64,000 nt of DNA from Mytilus californianus (GCF_021869535.1 NW_026262668.1:67043558-67107557); one strand, 5' to 3'; shown: positions 48,601 to 63,600, counted from the first letter of the stretch. Translations and numbers: made by a program. Notes: generated by a model not told the origin, from the sequence alone.

Positions 48601-51600
48601 TTATTTTTGAACATATTTAGATTCAACTAACACATTAAACTTCAACACAATTTATGCTTTTAATTTTGCAATTTCTGTTGATTTGTACCTTTTCTTTCCA
48701 AAGAACCTTATATAATTTCAGTTTGTTAGAGTTGATGTGAATACAAGCATGGAAAAGATGGAACAACTGATGATGAATGTATGGGGTTTACAGAAACCAA
48801 ATCTTCTGATATCCGTAACAGGCGGAGCTAACTTCTTCAATATGAAGACTAAACTGAAACAGGCTTTCCGATTTGGTCTTATGAAAGCTGCCAGAAGTAC
48901 AGGTAGAACAGACAAAACATTTTATTGCTCTCAGTCTCTTTCTAGATGGGGAATTTGAAAGCTGTCACTAAGTTTTCTGTCCTAGGTTTTTTTCCACATA
49001 GGTATCTAAACCAACATAAAAATAAAGTTACGGGTCTTCTTATTTCAATAAAAGACATTCTTAATGTCAAAAAGTGGCAGCTTATGTTTATTTCAATTAT
49101 GTATTTATGTATTAATACTGCAAAATTCTCATTAAGTGATAAAGTATTAAGTTAGTTCAAAGTCTTGATACCTCTATTAGCATGTTACAAATGATATATT
49201 GATAAATAAGTTTTTGACGCCAGTGAATAGTATACTTAATATTCTCCATTCTCTCTTTTGGAAGATACAGTTGATTACAGTTTAAACATCCTTGTTGTTT
49301 TTTTTCGCAACCTTTCAATATCGAGTTGTTACATATTTTGATGTTTGTAATTCCATTTGACTTTATAATACCACCATTATCTTTGTAAAGCCACACAATA
49401 GATGGGCAAGCTATATTTGTAAATTAAGTTTTGGTGTATATTTGTTTTCTAGAATGATTACATTAAAAAATGATTTTCAGTTTTGAGCTTAAGATTTGAT
49501 GTATAAAAGTCATAATGGAAAGAAATGAAAAAAAAGAATACTGTAAAAATGATGAACTAACAAGCCATTTTCTTGCTTATCTCAAGGTGCATGGATTGTG
49601 ACAGGAGGAACTAATACTGGTGTCATGAAACATGTAGGAGAGGCTGTAAGAGATTATGGTCTCACATCTACCACAGGGGCACCAGTTGTTGCTATAGGTG
49701 TTGCAACTTGGGGATGTATACATAAAAAGAAAGATTTAATCAGTCGAGATGTAAGCTTTTGTATAGTGTTCTTATAGATCTTACACTGACATCAGAACAA
49801 ACAGATTATAATTTCAACTGGTCTAAGAAAATTTACTTTTGAAAATTCACTTTGAATTGTATATTTGTTAATCTTTGCTATTAAATACATTGTTTAAACA
49901 CTGTGGATTCAATTATTAATGTGTGTACCAATTTTTATGGATTGAGGGGAAATTGCAATTTCATAGTTTTGCTAAAACAAGCTTACAGAAAAAAAATCAC
50001 CTATACCCTTAGAATCCTGGAGAATTGGTATCCCATGTATAATAATGAATACACAGTAACTGCCTGTAGTTTGCTGAAGGTAACAACATTTGATGTCATC
50101 ATGCAGTAAAAAAACACAGAAAACAGGCTGTGTGTGCCTATTATTTTAGAAGATACCAAGGGGGAAATAAAAAAAAATTAGTTGTAAAATAGAAAACACT
50201 GTAGCAATAAGAAAAGACCAAAAACATTTGAATCACTTCACTGAAAAATAACATCGAGCAACATATAACCATTTCACTGAAAACTTAGATTGAGCAACAT
50301 GGAACCACTTCATGCACTGAAAACTAAGATTGAGCAACATGGAACCACTTCACTGAAAACTAAGATTGATCAACATGGAACCACTTCACTGAAAACTAAG
50401 ATTGAGCAACATGGAACCACTTCACTGAAAACTTAGATTGAGCAACATGGAACCACTTCACTGAAAACTAAGATTGAGCAACATGGAACCACTTCACTGA
50501 AAACTAAGATTGAGCAACATGGAACCACTTCACTGAAAACTTAGATTGAGCAACATGGAACCACTTCACTGAAAACAAAGATTGAGCAACATGAACCCTT
50601 ATCAGAATTGGGAATGAAGTTGGATGCTCTGTAAGGATAAACACTTCCTCTTGTCATTTTGCTCATGGCAAGTACAACTCTGGTGACAAATCTCATTCTG
50701 TGAGGCAAATTAGCAGTTATCAAGTGGTCAGAAGAAGGAGGGGCGCTTTAAAGCTTATACTATTATTCTGGTTAACACAGATTACAGTATGTGGTTCAAG
50801 CTTTTTGTTTGACATTGATTGTGTCCTTCATATTTCACGTGGTGAAGAAGTATAACCAAAAGGTAAAACATTAACAACAGAAATCAAAGTTAATAAGTCT
50901 ATAATAAACACTAATTGTTCAAGTAAATTACAGGGTAATGGACTTTATCCTGCACAATACAGAATAGGGACAGAGAAGATCAAAGTTAGGAAGGAGGCAT
51001 ACCTTGATCCTAACCATACCCATTTTATACTGGTAGATAATGGAACAGAACATTCATTTGCTGTAGAAATTCCATTCAGAGCTAAGCTTGAGAATGCTGT
51101 GGCCAACATGACAACTGACACTGGCAAAGGTCAGATCAAGTGAATTTTTTTCTTTGGAAAATTTAATTGTATTTATCATTGAGTTAAAAAATATTTCTCC
51201 ACTATGTATCAACATTGCTCCATTATTCAAGATTAATAATAAATTTTAATGTGGCATAAGACAGAAATATTTTATTAGCACTAACACATTTACAAGAAAA
51301 GGTTATGGCAATATAGTTTATCAAAAACAAAATCCAACAAGTACAACACAGCTACAAAGAAGAGAGTTACAGTGGATAAGATTCATTAAAATCATTTACT
51401 GTAAATTCAGAAATTATTGCGTGCATCTATTAATGCAATGTTTGAAGAACGAACAAAAATGCAAGATTGATTATTGCGATTTCTTTAAAATCTGCTTACT
51501 GATAATGTATCCTATGTCAGATTGCGAGTTCTTATTATTGGGATACTCACCAAAGTTGCATTATTGGCATTAATAAAAACCTTGAAAAATTTCTAAATTT

Positions 51601-54600
51601 ACAATATATAGATATCAACAATTTTAATATGATGTGCTTCTTTCGCTTTGTAGACAACACCATGATAAAATTTTCGATATATCTATACTTAGCACAGACT
51701 CAGAGATGAACATAACAATGGCTGTTACAATATACCTCCTGCGTAAATCCACATGTATCGTAACCTATGTGCAAACTGGGATTAGCATAATAGTCCCAGG
51801 TGCAAATGCTATTCCGATTTTGCTGTGTTAAAAATTGCATTTGAAAAAAAAACTGCAGAACCTTTATTCTTATTCTGATGCATAATAAAAAGAATTAATG
51901 CATTAGAGCTCGGAAACTGTACAAAATCAAAATAAAATAAAATTCTGTGAAATTCCATTAATGCTTTTGGCGCATTAAAGTCATTTCAAAACATAATGTC
52001 ATACAAATGAAAACGCCAAAGCTGAAGGTTTTTCCGTTGCGTGAACCTCCAAATTCGAATAAAATTGCATTAAAATGGAGTTTTGATGTAGGTGTTGTTT
52101 TATTTTCTATTCTGTTGCATTATTTGCACATTTACTGATTTCAGCAGGTCAACATGGCGGCTCCTTAGTTATGAAATGTCAACCATGTGGATTTGACGGT
52201 AGCTTACTAGAAAAAATGTAAATTAAAAATGGTAAATGTACGGGTTAAGAATTAAAAGAATCAAACACATTTTTTCTAGCGATTATTTAAGAAATAATTC
52301 ATGCAAGCTATAGTTTTGTTGGAATTTTTTAGCTTTATCTAACGGGGTAAAACAGAACAGCCCCACACACGGCATACCCACCCTCACTTCAGTTTTTTAA
52401 ATGATAGTATTTGTCCTATAAGAATCGAAATAATTCACGGAAGCTATAGATTTGTTGTAAATTTACACATGACCTGGGCCATGTGTAAATTTCCAACAAA
52501 TCTATGGCTTCCATGAATTATTTCTTAATTATACCCAGCTTTAAAAAAGTAGGGGTATACTGTTTTACCTCTGTCTGTCTGATCTGTCCATCCGCCAGTC
52601 CATCCATCCGTCCCATGCATATTTTACATCTCATCTTTCTCAGGAACTACATCATAAGGATTTCTGAAATTTGGTTTCAGGGTTTATATAAGTCAGCTAT
52701 ACTGTGTGATGCGTTTTCAGATTCATCAATCAACAACTTCCTGTTTACCAAACACTTACAGATTTTTACACTATTAAAATTATATTTGGGCGGGGGTATC
52801 ATCAGTGAGCAGTAGCTCGCAGTTTCACTTGTTTTCAATGCAGTAGATTTAAAACTGATGATAGCAAGCTTTAATTTGTTTATTTTCAGATGCTGTGAAG
52901 GTACCAGTTTGTTGTCTGGTTGCTGAAGGAGGTCCAGGGACTTTAGAAACTGTTCATCAGTCCATTCTTAATAATATTCCTATTATAATAGTCCAGGTAA
53001 ACCTACTTATTTCTATATTAACATTTTTATGCTAAATTTAAATTTAGTTTTACTAAAAATGAAAAGGATTATTGTTTCGCCTAAATGAAAATTTGAAGGG
53101 AAGACTTAGGTGTATTGTTTCCTGTGGCATCAAACAAATCAGTTTGTGATAAGGTCAGTTTAAGGAAAACCACTATTGGTAGGCCCATGATTATCTGCAG
53201 GCATTTGTATAAACATTGGCACATCTTATTTCCATGGCAATAATTTGAAACTTTTGCATAGTTAACTGATTAAGTCAGTTTAAGGCAACTTCTTATGGTT
53301 AGTCAATTATTGTCGAGCCTGCGACTTTTGTCGCAGAAAGCTCGACATAGGGATAGTGATCCAGCGGCGGCGGCGTTAGCTAACTTCTTAAAAGCTTTAT
53401 ATTTTAGAAGGTGGAAGACCTGGATGCTTCATACTTTGTATATGGATGCCTCATGTTACGAAGTTTCTGTCAGTCACATGTCCAATGTCCTTGACCTCAT
53501 TTTCATGGTTCAGTGACTACTTGAAAAAAAAGTTAACATTTTTTGTAATGTTAAATTCTCTCTTATTATAAGGAGTAGGATAACTATATTTGGTATGTGC
53601 GTACCTTGCAAGGTCCTCATGCCCGTCAGACAGTTTTCACTTGACCTCGACCTCATTTCATGGATCAGTGAACAAGGTTAAGTTTTCGTGGTCAAGTCCA
53701 TATCTCAGATACTATAAGCAATAGGTCAAGTATATTCGGTGTATGGAAGGACTGTAAGGTGTACATGTCCAACTGGCAGGTGTCATCTAACCTTGACCTC
53801 ATTTTCATGGTTCAGTGGTTATAGTTAAGTTTTTGTGTTTTGGTCTGTTTTTCTTATACTGTATGCAATAGGTCCACTATATTTGGTGTATGGAATGATT
53901 GTAAGGTGTACATGTCTAGCTGGCAGGTGTCATTTGACCTTGACCTCATTTTCATGGTTCAGTGGTCAAAGTTAAGATTTTGAGTTTTGGTCTTTTTTTT
54001 CTAATACTATATGCAATAGGTCAACTATATTTGGTGTATGGAAATATTTTATGATCTATATGTCAGTCGCACATGTTTTATTTGACCTTGACCTCATTTT
54101 CACAGTTCATTGCTCAGTTTTAAGTTTTGTGTTTTGGTCTGTTTTTCTTAAACTATAAGCAATAGGTCAACTATATTTGTTGTATGGAAGAATTGTTAGC
54201 TGTACATGCCTGCCTGGCATGGTTCATCTGACCTTGACCTCATTTTCATGGTTCATTGGTCAATGTTTAGTTTTCTTGGTTAATGTTAAGTTTATGTGAC
54301 AGTTGTAATAAAGCTTTATATTTAGGACTATCAACATAATATCAGTGATTAGTAAAGAAGGCGAGACATTTCAGCGTGTGCACTCTTGTATTTGGTATGC
54401 AGTTGTATTATCATTTGCAAGTGTCATTTCCATTGAGATTATATGGCCCTGCTACCTCAGTCATAGTTTATTGACCTAAATTTTTGCAAACTTTACAGGT
54501 TTAAAAGTTGAAGGTCAACAACTTATGAGAAGTCAATGGTACTTGGTTTGCAGTTGTATTAGCTTTGGAATTTTTCTGTTCAACTGAGTTTATTTTGCCG

Positions 54601-57600
54601 CACACCTTCACCTTCACCTACGGAGAATATATATCTCCCAGTTGATAGGATATTCTCGGGCTTGTATTTCCTATCATGATTTCCTTGATAGAGGATTGCT
54701 GCTCACAAGGAAGCTATTAAACCAAGAGTTCCAAATGGTGAAGTTGAAATCATTCCTTTGTAAATTTTACGGACGCCATCACGAGTTGGTTGACCGTTGT
54801 GGAATAACCGTTTCACAGATGATATCGGATATGTTCCTTATGTCGTAACTTCAATACCCTTCCCTTTTCACGAATGTGACCTACCGAATTAGGCTATTTA
54901 CCGGATTTGTAATAACATAAGCAACACGACAGGTGCCACATGTGGAGCAGGATCTGCTTACCCTTCTTGAGCACCTGAGATCACCCCCAGTTTTTGGTGG
55001 GGTTCGTGTTGCTTAGTCTTTAGTTTTCTATGTTGTGTCATCTGTACTATTATTTGTCTGTTAGTCTTTTATTTTTGGCCATGGCATTGCCAGTTTGTTT
55101 TCGATCTGTGAGTTTGACTGTCCCTCTGATATCTTTCGTCCCTCTTTTTCAGTCAGCATGATCGACTTTGAATATTTTGCATAGTTTGCATGTTAGATGG
55201 CCATTTTAATTTCAATATTTGCATTACTGTATACTATCAAAATTACATACAGGCGAGACATATCTCTGTGTCAGCAGTTTAATATGAACCATAAGATACA
55301 TATTGAGGTCAACTTTCACTACATGACTTTTTTTTATAAATAATAAAGATTTATTTCCTTTGACAACAGGAACATACAATGGATTTAATGGTTCCTAGTT
55401 GATATAATTTTTTTTTGCTTTTGAGAAATATCTGGAAATTATCATTCATTAAAGAGGGGTGATAGAGCAGATTGTTACCCCGAGAAAACATTGTCATCCG
55501 CGGCGAAGCCAAGGTTGACAATGCTTTTTCGAGGGGTACCAATCTGCTCTATCACCCTCTCAGCTATGTGTTATTTAATTTATTATACTAAATGTCCTAT
55601 CATTATTTTCTTTTACAGATGAATTTTATATAAAAGTATTTTCTATGACCTCACGTACATAACAACGTTACGGGTATTAGAAAAAAACAACAGAAGTTAA
55701 GCCAGATGTTTTATTTTTTTATTTTCAAATTATCGATTTTTGATTGGTCTGGACAAGAGGGTGACATTCAAAAAAATTGTCTCCCGCTCAGCCATGGGAT
55801 AGAGTAAATTGTCTCCCTTGTATTGGGCCAATCAAAATCTGGCATTTTATCGTGAAGTATAATAATATTATTTGTTGAAAACCAATTTTCATGGATTTCT
55901 TTGGTAAAGGAGAACCAAAAATTTTAATATTCAACAAGTACTATAAGCTGGTATGCAGACTTTGGCCAAACCGGAAAAATTGAATATCCGCGAAAAATAA
56001 AATTTTTCCAAGAGACAACTGTCCACCAAAAAAAACAAAACAAACCCAATTGATAAGAATTTAAACTTTTAAGTTTTTAACATGAAGGAGTTTTGCAGTA
56101 TACCTGGTAATAAATTAAAAATCCATAATTGATATTCTAGCAACCTAAAATACTAAGTTTTTGATTTTTTGATATCACTCCTGGCAATTCACTGATGTAT
56201 TTGGTTATGCCACTTTTTTGTACCTATTTTCCAGTAAATTTCTCAAGGAAATCAGCATGGCTAATATTAAATTTATGTTTGTCTGCAGACTTATTCAGTA
56301 TAGAGGCAACACAGATTAATCATTGAATTTAGATATGGTGTAGATCTTTCATCTCTGGTAATTTAACAAGATGTAGGAATTAAAATAAGTCTTGTCTTTT
56401 TCAGGGTTCTGGAAGAGCTGCTGACATATTAGCTGCAGCTTATGAGTTTTCAAAAGAAAGTGAAAAAGAATATGTTGATAAATATGGCAAGAAAACATGG
56501 AGGTAAAAGGCGTTAAATCTCTTAAAGCTGAAGAATGTGTGGAAGTTAGAGTTAATATATAAAATATCTAATCCATTCTCACCACTTTGGTGCTCATATA
56601 TATGGTTGTTCTGCTGTATTAATTCATGGCAGAAAATCACCACACACCCCACTTGAAAACCAAAGCATAGGAAAGGCCGTTTTATTGCTATTCTTCATCC
56701 TAAAGTCACCGTGATGCCTTCAACCTCTACAAGATCAAAAGTTATCACTACGCTTCAAACTCAAGATGTCTGCTATCAGTGATTTCAGTGTTATATTTTG
56801 CTTGTATTAACATAAATTAGGTTTCTTTTCTGCTCCAAAAAAGCACCAACCAAAAAAAAAAATTGCAGATATACTTATTTATGAGGATGATGTTACCGTC
56901 ATATTGATATTTAATATACATGTATCTTTTCTTATTTATAGATCAGAGACAGAGTTTGACAGTACACAAGAAGCTAAAATAATAGACATGATAAAGGATG
57001 TATTTGGTGACAAAAATTTAGTTAAAAACTGGCAGATGGTAAAAGAAAGTCTGGTGAATAGAGACTTGGTAACAGTATTCAACTTAAGTCCTTCATCCAC
57101 AAACCAGGCATCTAAGGATATAGACTATGCAATATTAAAGGCATTGCTCAAAGGTAACCTCTTTTGAAAATATTCAATCATAATTAATAGCTGCATTATA
57201 TGTTTAAGGATGTTCGCTCCTCTGTATAAAAATGACAAGCTTTTTAAAAAACTTATAAAATGAAAGTATATAATTAACAGAACATAAAAAGTAGAAAAAA
57301 ATGCATGTGCGTGTCCTTGTTTTTTGTCTCCCCTTGATGGAGTCAAAAAGCGAGACATATGTATGCTGGACTTTGAAAAATTTCAACATTTGCATTTTAC
57401 TATCAAAATAACAAAAAAGATATACTATAAGTTTTAATAAGGCCCAGCCGAATGGCGGACGCCCTATAGTGATCAGTCTGTCCATCCTTCCGTCCGTCTG
57501 TCTGTAACAAATTGTGTCTGTTCTATATCTAGAGAACCGTTATGATTTCAAAGTTTATACTTGACATGTATATTTACCAAAACCAGAGGGTGTGTCATTA

Positions 57601-60600
57601 TGTACAACTTCCTAGGTCATAGGTCAAGGTCAAAAACTTTGGTTTTAGTTGACAACCCCCATGTCCTATGGTAAAGATCATGTCCGCTCTATATCTTGAG
57701 AACCGTTATGATTTCAAAGTTTATACTTGATATGTATATAAACCAACACCAGAGGGTGTGTCATAATTTATGTACAACTTCCTAGGTCAAAGGTCAAGGT
57801 CAAAAACTTTGGTTTCAGTTGACAACACCATGTCCAATGATAAAGATACAAATTTTTTTCCACACATTATTCACAGCGGGGCCCACAGAGATAGCTCCCA
57901 TCTCAATGATATCTAGTTTTAACTGTATTTGCTGTGTTAAATTATTTTATTGGTAAGACCTTGTCTCAAAGACGTTTAACGTTAGATTCTGTCATAGTCA
58001 GTAAAGCAATTTAGAAATTAAAGCACTCTTGTTTATTTTCACTCATCAGACACTACAATATAAGAAATATAAAGAAACTAACGAGGGGCATCAACAAAAA
58101 TTGTATAGCACAGTGGATAAAAAGCAATAAACAAAAATATAAACAATAGTTTTTATCTTGCCTTGACGAAGTCAAAATGTGAGACATAGGTATGCTGTTT
58201 CAGGCTTCTGTGTCAGCAGCGGCGGAGTCGTCAACACAATGTACAATGTATTAATTTGTGATTAGGTAATTTTATTGGGAACCACTAGTGGTAGGTCAAG
58301 GATATTTGGTATGCAGTTGTATAAGCATTGGCACATCTCATTTCCATGGAGATTATTTGGCCCTGCCCCCTCAGTCATGGTCTTTTGACTTTGAAACTTT
58401 TGCTTTGTTATCATGTATTAGTTTGTGATTAGGTGAGTTTATGGGGAACTACTAGTGGTAGGTCAATGATGTTTGGTATGTAATTGTATTAGCATTGGCA
58501 TATCTCATTTCTATGGAGATATTTGGCCCGGTCCCCTCAGTCATAGTCTAGTGACTTTGAAACTTTTTGCTTAGTTTACATGTATTAGTTTGTGATTAGT
58601 TCAGTTTATGGGGAAGCACTAGTGGTAGGTCAATGATATTTGGTATGCAGTTGTAATAGCATTGCACATCTCATTTCCATGGCCCTGCACCTTCAGTCAT
58701 GGTTCATTGACTTTGAATATTTTGCATAACTTACATGCTAAAGTATTACTTTTATAATTTCAACATTTGCATTTTACTGTCAAATATGCTTGACTAGTGG
58801 TACCTGTCTTGTTTTTCATTATATATTAAAATCAAATGAAGTCATGCACTAGGGAAAATCAGAATTTTTGTACAAAATACCTGTATATACAGATTTACAG
58901 GCAACTAAAAGTTTTTTATGTTAAGTTCTTACCACTGTGATATATATTTATTTCATGCTTTTCTACTTTTAGCCAACAAAGACCAAGTTTATGACCAGTT
59001 GAAGTTGGCATTAGCCTGGAACAGGATTGATATTGCCAAAAGTGAAATCTTTGTTGATGACAGAACATGGGAGGTAGGTTTAAATTGGTTTTTATTGTGG
59101 TTTTACAATTTTTTAGCATATTACAGTAAGTGCATGGTTAAGTTCAAAATAAGTTGATTATATCTTTGTCTTTGGAAGTATTCTAAAAGATGGAAACAAC
59201 ACGTTATAAATTTCATGCATCTAAAGCGCTTTTCTGGATTTACCTTCATCAGGAATGTTCAAAGCCAACAATTTGACAGCCAGGATGTATAAGAGTCGAA
59301 ACAGTAAAAGAGCTTTATGATCAAAAAGGACCTTAGAATAATAGTCAAATCCATTTAAGGTCAACTTTGCCTGAGGTTCCGGAACAGTGTTCAGATGTAA
59401 TTTCAAAAGAAATTTATTTTCAGCCCCTCTATCCCCTTCAAAATCAAAATTGGGGGGAAAAAAGAAGATTATTATGATATCAAGTAAGCTTGGATATAAT
59501 GTCTAGGATTTCTGAAAAGTTTTATATTGGGAAATATCTTGCATATAGGAATAAACAAGTTCACTGTGTTGTTTACAGCATGGTAGTTTGAATATTTTTC
59601 TTCTTTCTTTACAGCCTGGTAGCTTGGATGATATTCTGCAGTCAGCTATAATGCTTAATAGAAAAGACTTCATCGAATTGTTTCTAGACCATAGTGTTAG
59701 TCTGAAAGATTTTTTAAGTGTGACAAGGCTGAGACAGTTATATAACCAGGTAAAGCTTTCATTATCTCACAAAGAAGTGTATTTAATATGTATAATCAGT
59801 TAAAGATAGTTGTGTTATAGCTGTGTAAACATAAACGTTTTTTTATATCGTACCATCAGTTATACATCTAAAATATTCCTTTCTGCATTTTCTCTAAACC
59901 TGTCAATTTTTAAAATATATGACTCAGAACTGCAATTGTGATTGATTTTTGCAAATATTGAATATTTATTCAAAAATGTAACAAGACATTTTTTTTTAAC
60001 AAAAACCAATATTCTATCAGACATAAAACTGTAATTTTTTTCAGATACAAAAAGAAAATTTTATACCCCTGCTCCAAATAAATGAGAGTTTATACTAGTT
60101 TACACTTGTCTGTCTGTACAGTGAAATTTTCTTCACATTTTCTGTCAAAAACTAGAAATCAGAGCTTCCTAAAATTTTGTATCAAGCCTCATGGGAGAAT
60201 ACTATAATTGTGTGATGGGTTTTCACATCGATCTGTCATCAACTTCCATTTAGATGAAGACTTGTAGTGAGGTTATTGTTAGTTGGCAATAGCTTACAAT
60301 ACCTTCTTAAAATATTTGCCAAAGTAGGGTTTTGACCAAGATTTAAAATGTGATAGTGTGAGTAGGGTATGGTGTCCTATGAATGAGTAATCTTATTTAG
60401 AATTAAAACCTCTAACTCAAAGTCCCATTGCCTGCTTTGTTAAAATCTGCAATTTCAAGCATTTATAGCTATTTTGTCTTAAGTTCACATAAAGTGACAA
60501 TCATTCATGACAAAATTATACCTTATCCTGACTTGTGCAGAAAAATTCAACATACCTTTAATTGCATATTGGAGCACACTGGTTCCCGGAAGTATGGTAG

Positions 60601-63600
60601 TATAAAAACAGGTACTTCTGATCTGAACAACAGGGCAAATATGCCCTCGATCCTTATAATTTTGTATATTTTTTTTGGTTATTCATAAGAAAGTTTCAAC
60701 AAGGGTTCTACAGTGATCTTTCATTTTATACCAAAATTAACCAAATATTTTGATTATTGACAAAGTTACAGCTATGCATTAGAAATGTTTTGATTAAAAT
60801 ATGTACTACTTTCTGGTATGTTCATTCCAACTGGGGCTCAAATTAGTGGTTTTATACCTTTATCCTCCTTCCCTTTGCCTATGTCAGCCTACTCAGACTC
60901 TTAATAATTATCTTATCCTTTCTTTGAGATATGAGCAGAACTTATCAGCAACTTCACAATGTCTGAGGAGAATTTATAAGCGATGTCACTGTGTGTGAGG
61001 GGATTTTAAAAAGCTAACTTTCATCAAGGGTAAAACTGATTAAGGGAGGGAGAAAAAGACCAGAAATAGCAGAATGAACAGGTTATGGGCTTTTCTGTGT
61101 ATAGATATAGTAAAATAGCAGTTGCTGGAGACAATGTGAAGCTTTTTAGCTCGTTTGCTGCCCTCACTTGCAAAAAGGTTCACATTATGGCTCACGGCTG
61201 ATATTTAACTACATCTGTACACTGAAAAGCCAATAATCTATACTTATACTTTGTGCTTTTTGTCTTGCCTACGACGAAAGTCGCAGTATGCGAGACATAG
61301 ATATTACTATCCGGCGGTGGCATAAACTATTTGTATAAAGCTTTATATTTCAGAAGGTAGAAGACCTGGATGCTTCATACCTTGCATGCAGATACCTTAT
61401 GTTACGAAGTTTCCGTCTGTCATATTCCCATTGTCCTTGACCTCATTTTCATGGTTCAGTGACTGCTTGAAAAAAAATATCAGTTTATTGTCATGTGAAT
61501 TTCTCACTTATTATGAGTAAAAGGATAACTATATTTGGTATATGGGTTTTTTGCAACGTCTACATGTCCGTCAGACAGGGTTAACCTGACCTCGACCTCA
61601 ATTTATGGATCAGTGATCAAGGTTAAAGTTACGTAATTAGGTCCATTTCTCAGATACTACAAGCAGCAGGTCAACTATATGTGGTGTATGGAATGATTGT
61701 AAGGGGTACATGTCAGACTGGCAGGTTTCATTTGACCTTGACCTCATTTTCATGGTTCATTGAATATTGTTAATTTTTTGTGTTTTGGTCTGTTTTTCAA
61801 GTACTGTAAGCAATAGGTCAACTTTATTTGGCGTATGGAATGATTGTAAGGTGTACATGTCTGTCTAGCTGGTGTCATCTGACCTCAACCTCATTTTAAT
61901 GGTTCATTGGTCAATGTTAAGTTTTTGTGTTTTGGTCTGTTTTTCAAGTACTATAAACAATACGTCAACTATATTTGGTTTATGGAATGATTGTTTAGTG
62001 TACATGTCTGTCTAGCCGGTGTCATCTGACCTTGACCTCATTTCCATGGTTCATTGGTCATTGTTAATTTTTTGTGTTTTGGTCTTTTTTCAAGTACTGT
62101 AAGCAATAGGTCAACTATATTTGGTGTATGGAATAATTGTAATGTGTATATGTCTGTCTAGCTGATGTCATCTGACCTTGACCTCATTTTCATGGTTCAT
62201 TGGTCAATGTTAAGTTTTTGTGTTTTGGTCTGTTTTTCAAGTACTATAAACAATACGTCAACTATATTTGGTTTATGGAATGATTGTTTAGTGTACATGT
62301 CTGTCTAGCCGGTGTCATCTGACCTTGACCTCATTTCCATGGTTCATTGGTCATTGTTAATTTTTTGTGTTTTGGTCTTTTTTCAAGTACTGTAAGCAAT
62401 AGGTCAACTATATTTGGTGTATGGAATAATTGTAATGTGTATATGTCTGTCTAGCTGATGTCATCTGACCTTGACCTCATTTTCATGGTTCATTGGTCAA
62501 TGTTAAGTTTTTGTGTTTTGGTCTGTTTTTCAAATACTAATAGCAATAGGTCAACTATAATAGGTGTATGGAATGATTGTAAGGTGTACATGTATGTCTA
62601 GCCAGTATCATCTGACCTTGACCTCATTTCCATGGTTCATTGGTTAACATTAAGTTTTTGTGTTTTGGTCTGTTTTTCGATTACCATAAGCAATGGGTCA
62701 ACTATATTTGGTGTATTGAATAATAATTGTAAGGTGTACATGTCTGTGTGACAGTTTTTATCTGACCTTGACCTCATTGTCATGGATCTTTAAGAATGTT
62801 AAGTTTATGTGATACTTGTAGTAAAACCTTTATCTTTAAGACTTTCAACATAAGATCAATGGTCAGTAAAACAGGCGACATTTCAGCATGTGCACCAGGT
62901 GTGGAATTTTCTCGCTGTGTTGAAGACCCATTGTGGCCTTGAGCTGTTTTTTGCTCTATGGTCAGGTTGTCTCTGTGACACATTCCTGGTTTCCATTCTC
63001 TATTCTAGCGATCTATTATCAGATTACTTGATTTTCAGTTATTAAACTTTTTTATTACAGATTCCGCCCAAATGTCAGTTAAGTTTGTTGCTTAGAAGAA
63101 CAAAACAGTACAATTCTGTAAGTACTCTACATTTTTATTTAATCTTGTTAAAAATATTTCCTCTACCTCACAATCATCAGAAATTAATACTAACATGGCT
63201 CAGAAAATGGAAGATTTTGTATATAAGTAATCTTCATTTTCTAATTTGACTTTCTATCATGAAAGTTAAACTGTCCAAAAGTTCCATCTGAATTTTAGAA
63301 TGAGTGCTTTATTTCCTCATTAATCATATCATATTTTGTTGATATCAAAATTTTATTTTATGTTCACATTTTTGACTCCTTTTCACTTTTTTGAACATGC
63401 CCATGAAAAAACAGTCACAAGAAATTATTTTTATTCTTTGTCGTGGTTATAAATGTGATTAAAAAACAACATAAAAAATTATAATGTACATTTTATTTTT
63501 TCAACATTGGGAATTTAGTTGCATTGGTCAGTTAATAGGAATGAATTCACACTAAAACTTGAAAAAGTACTTTATCCTATTAGTATAAAACTCAAAGGCT

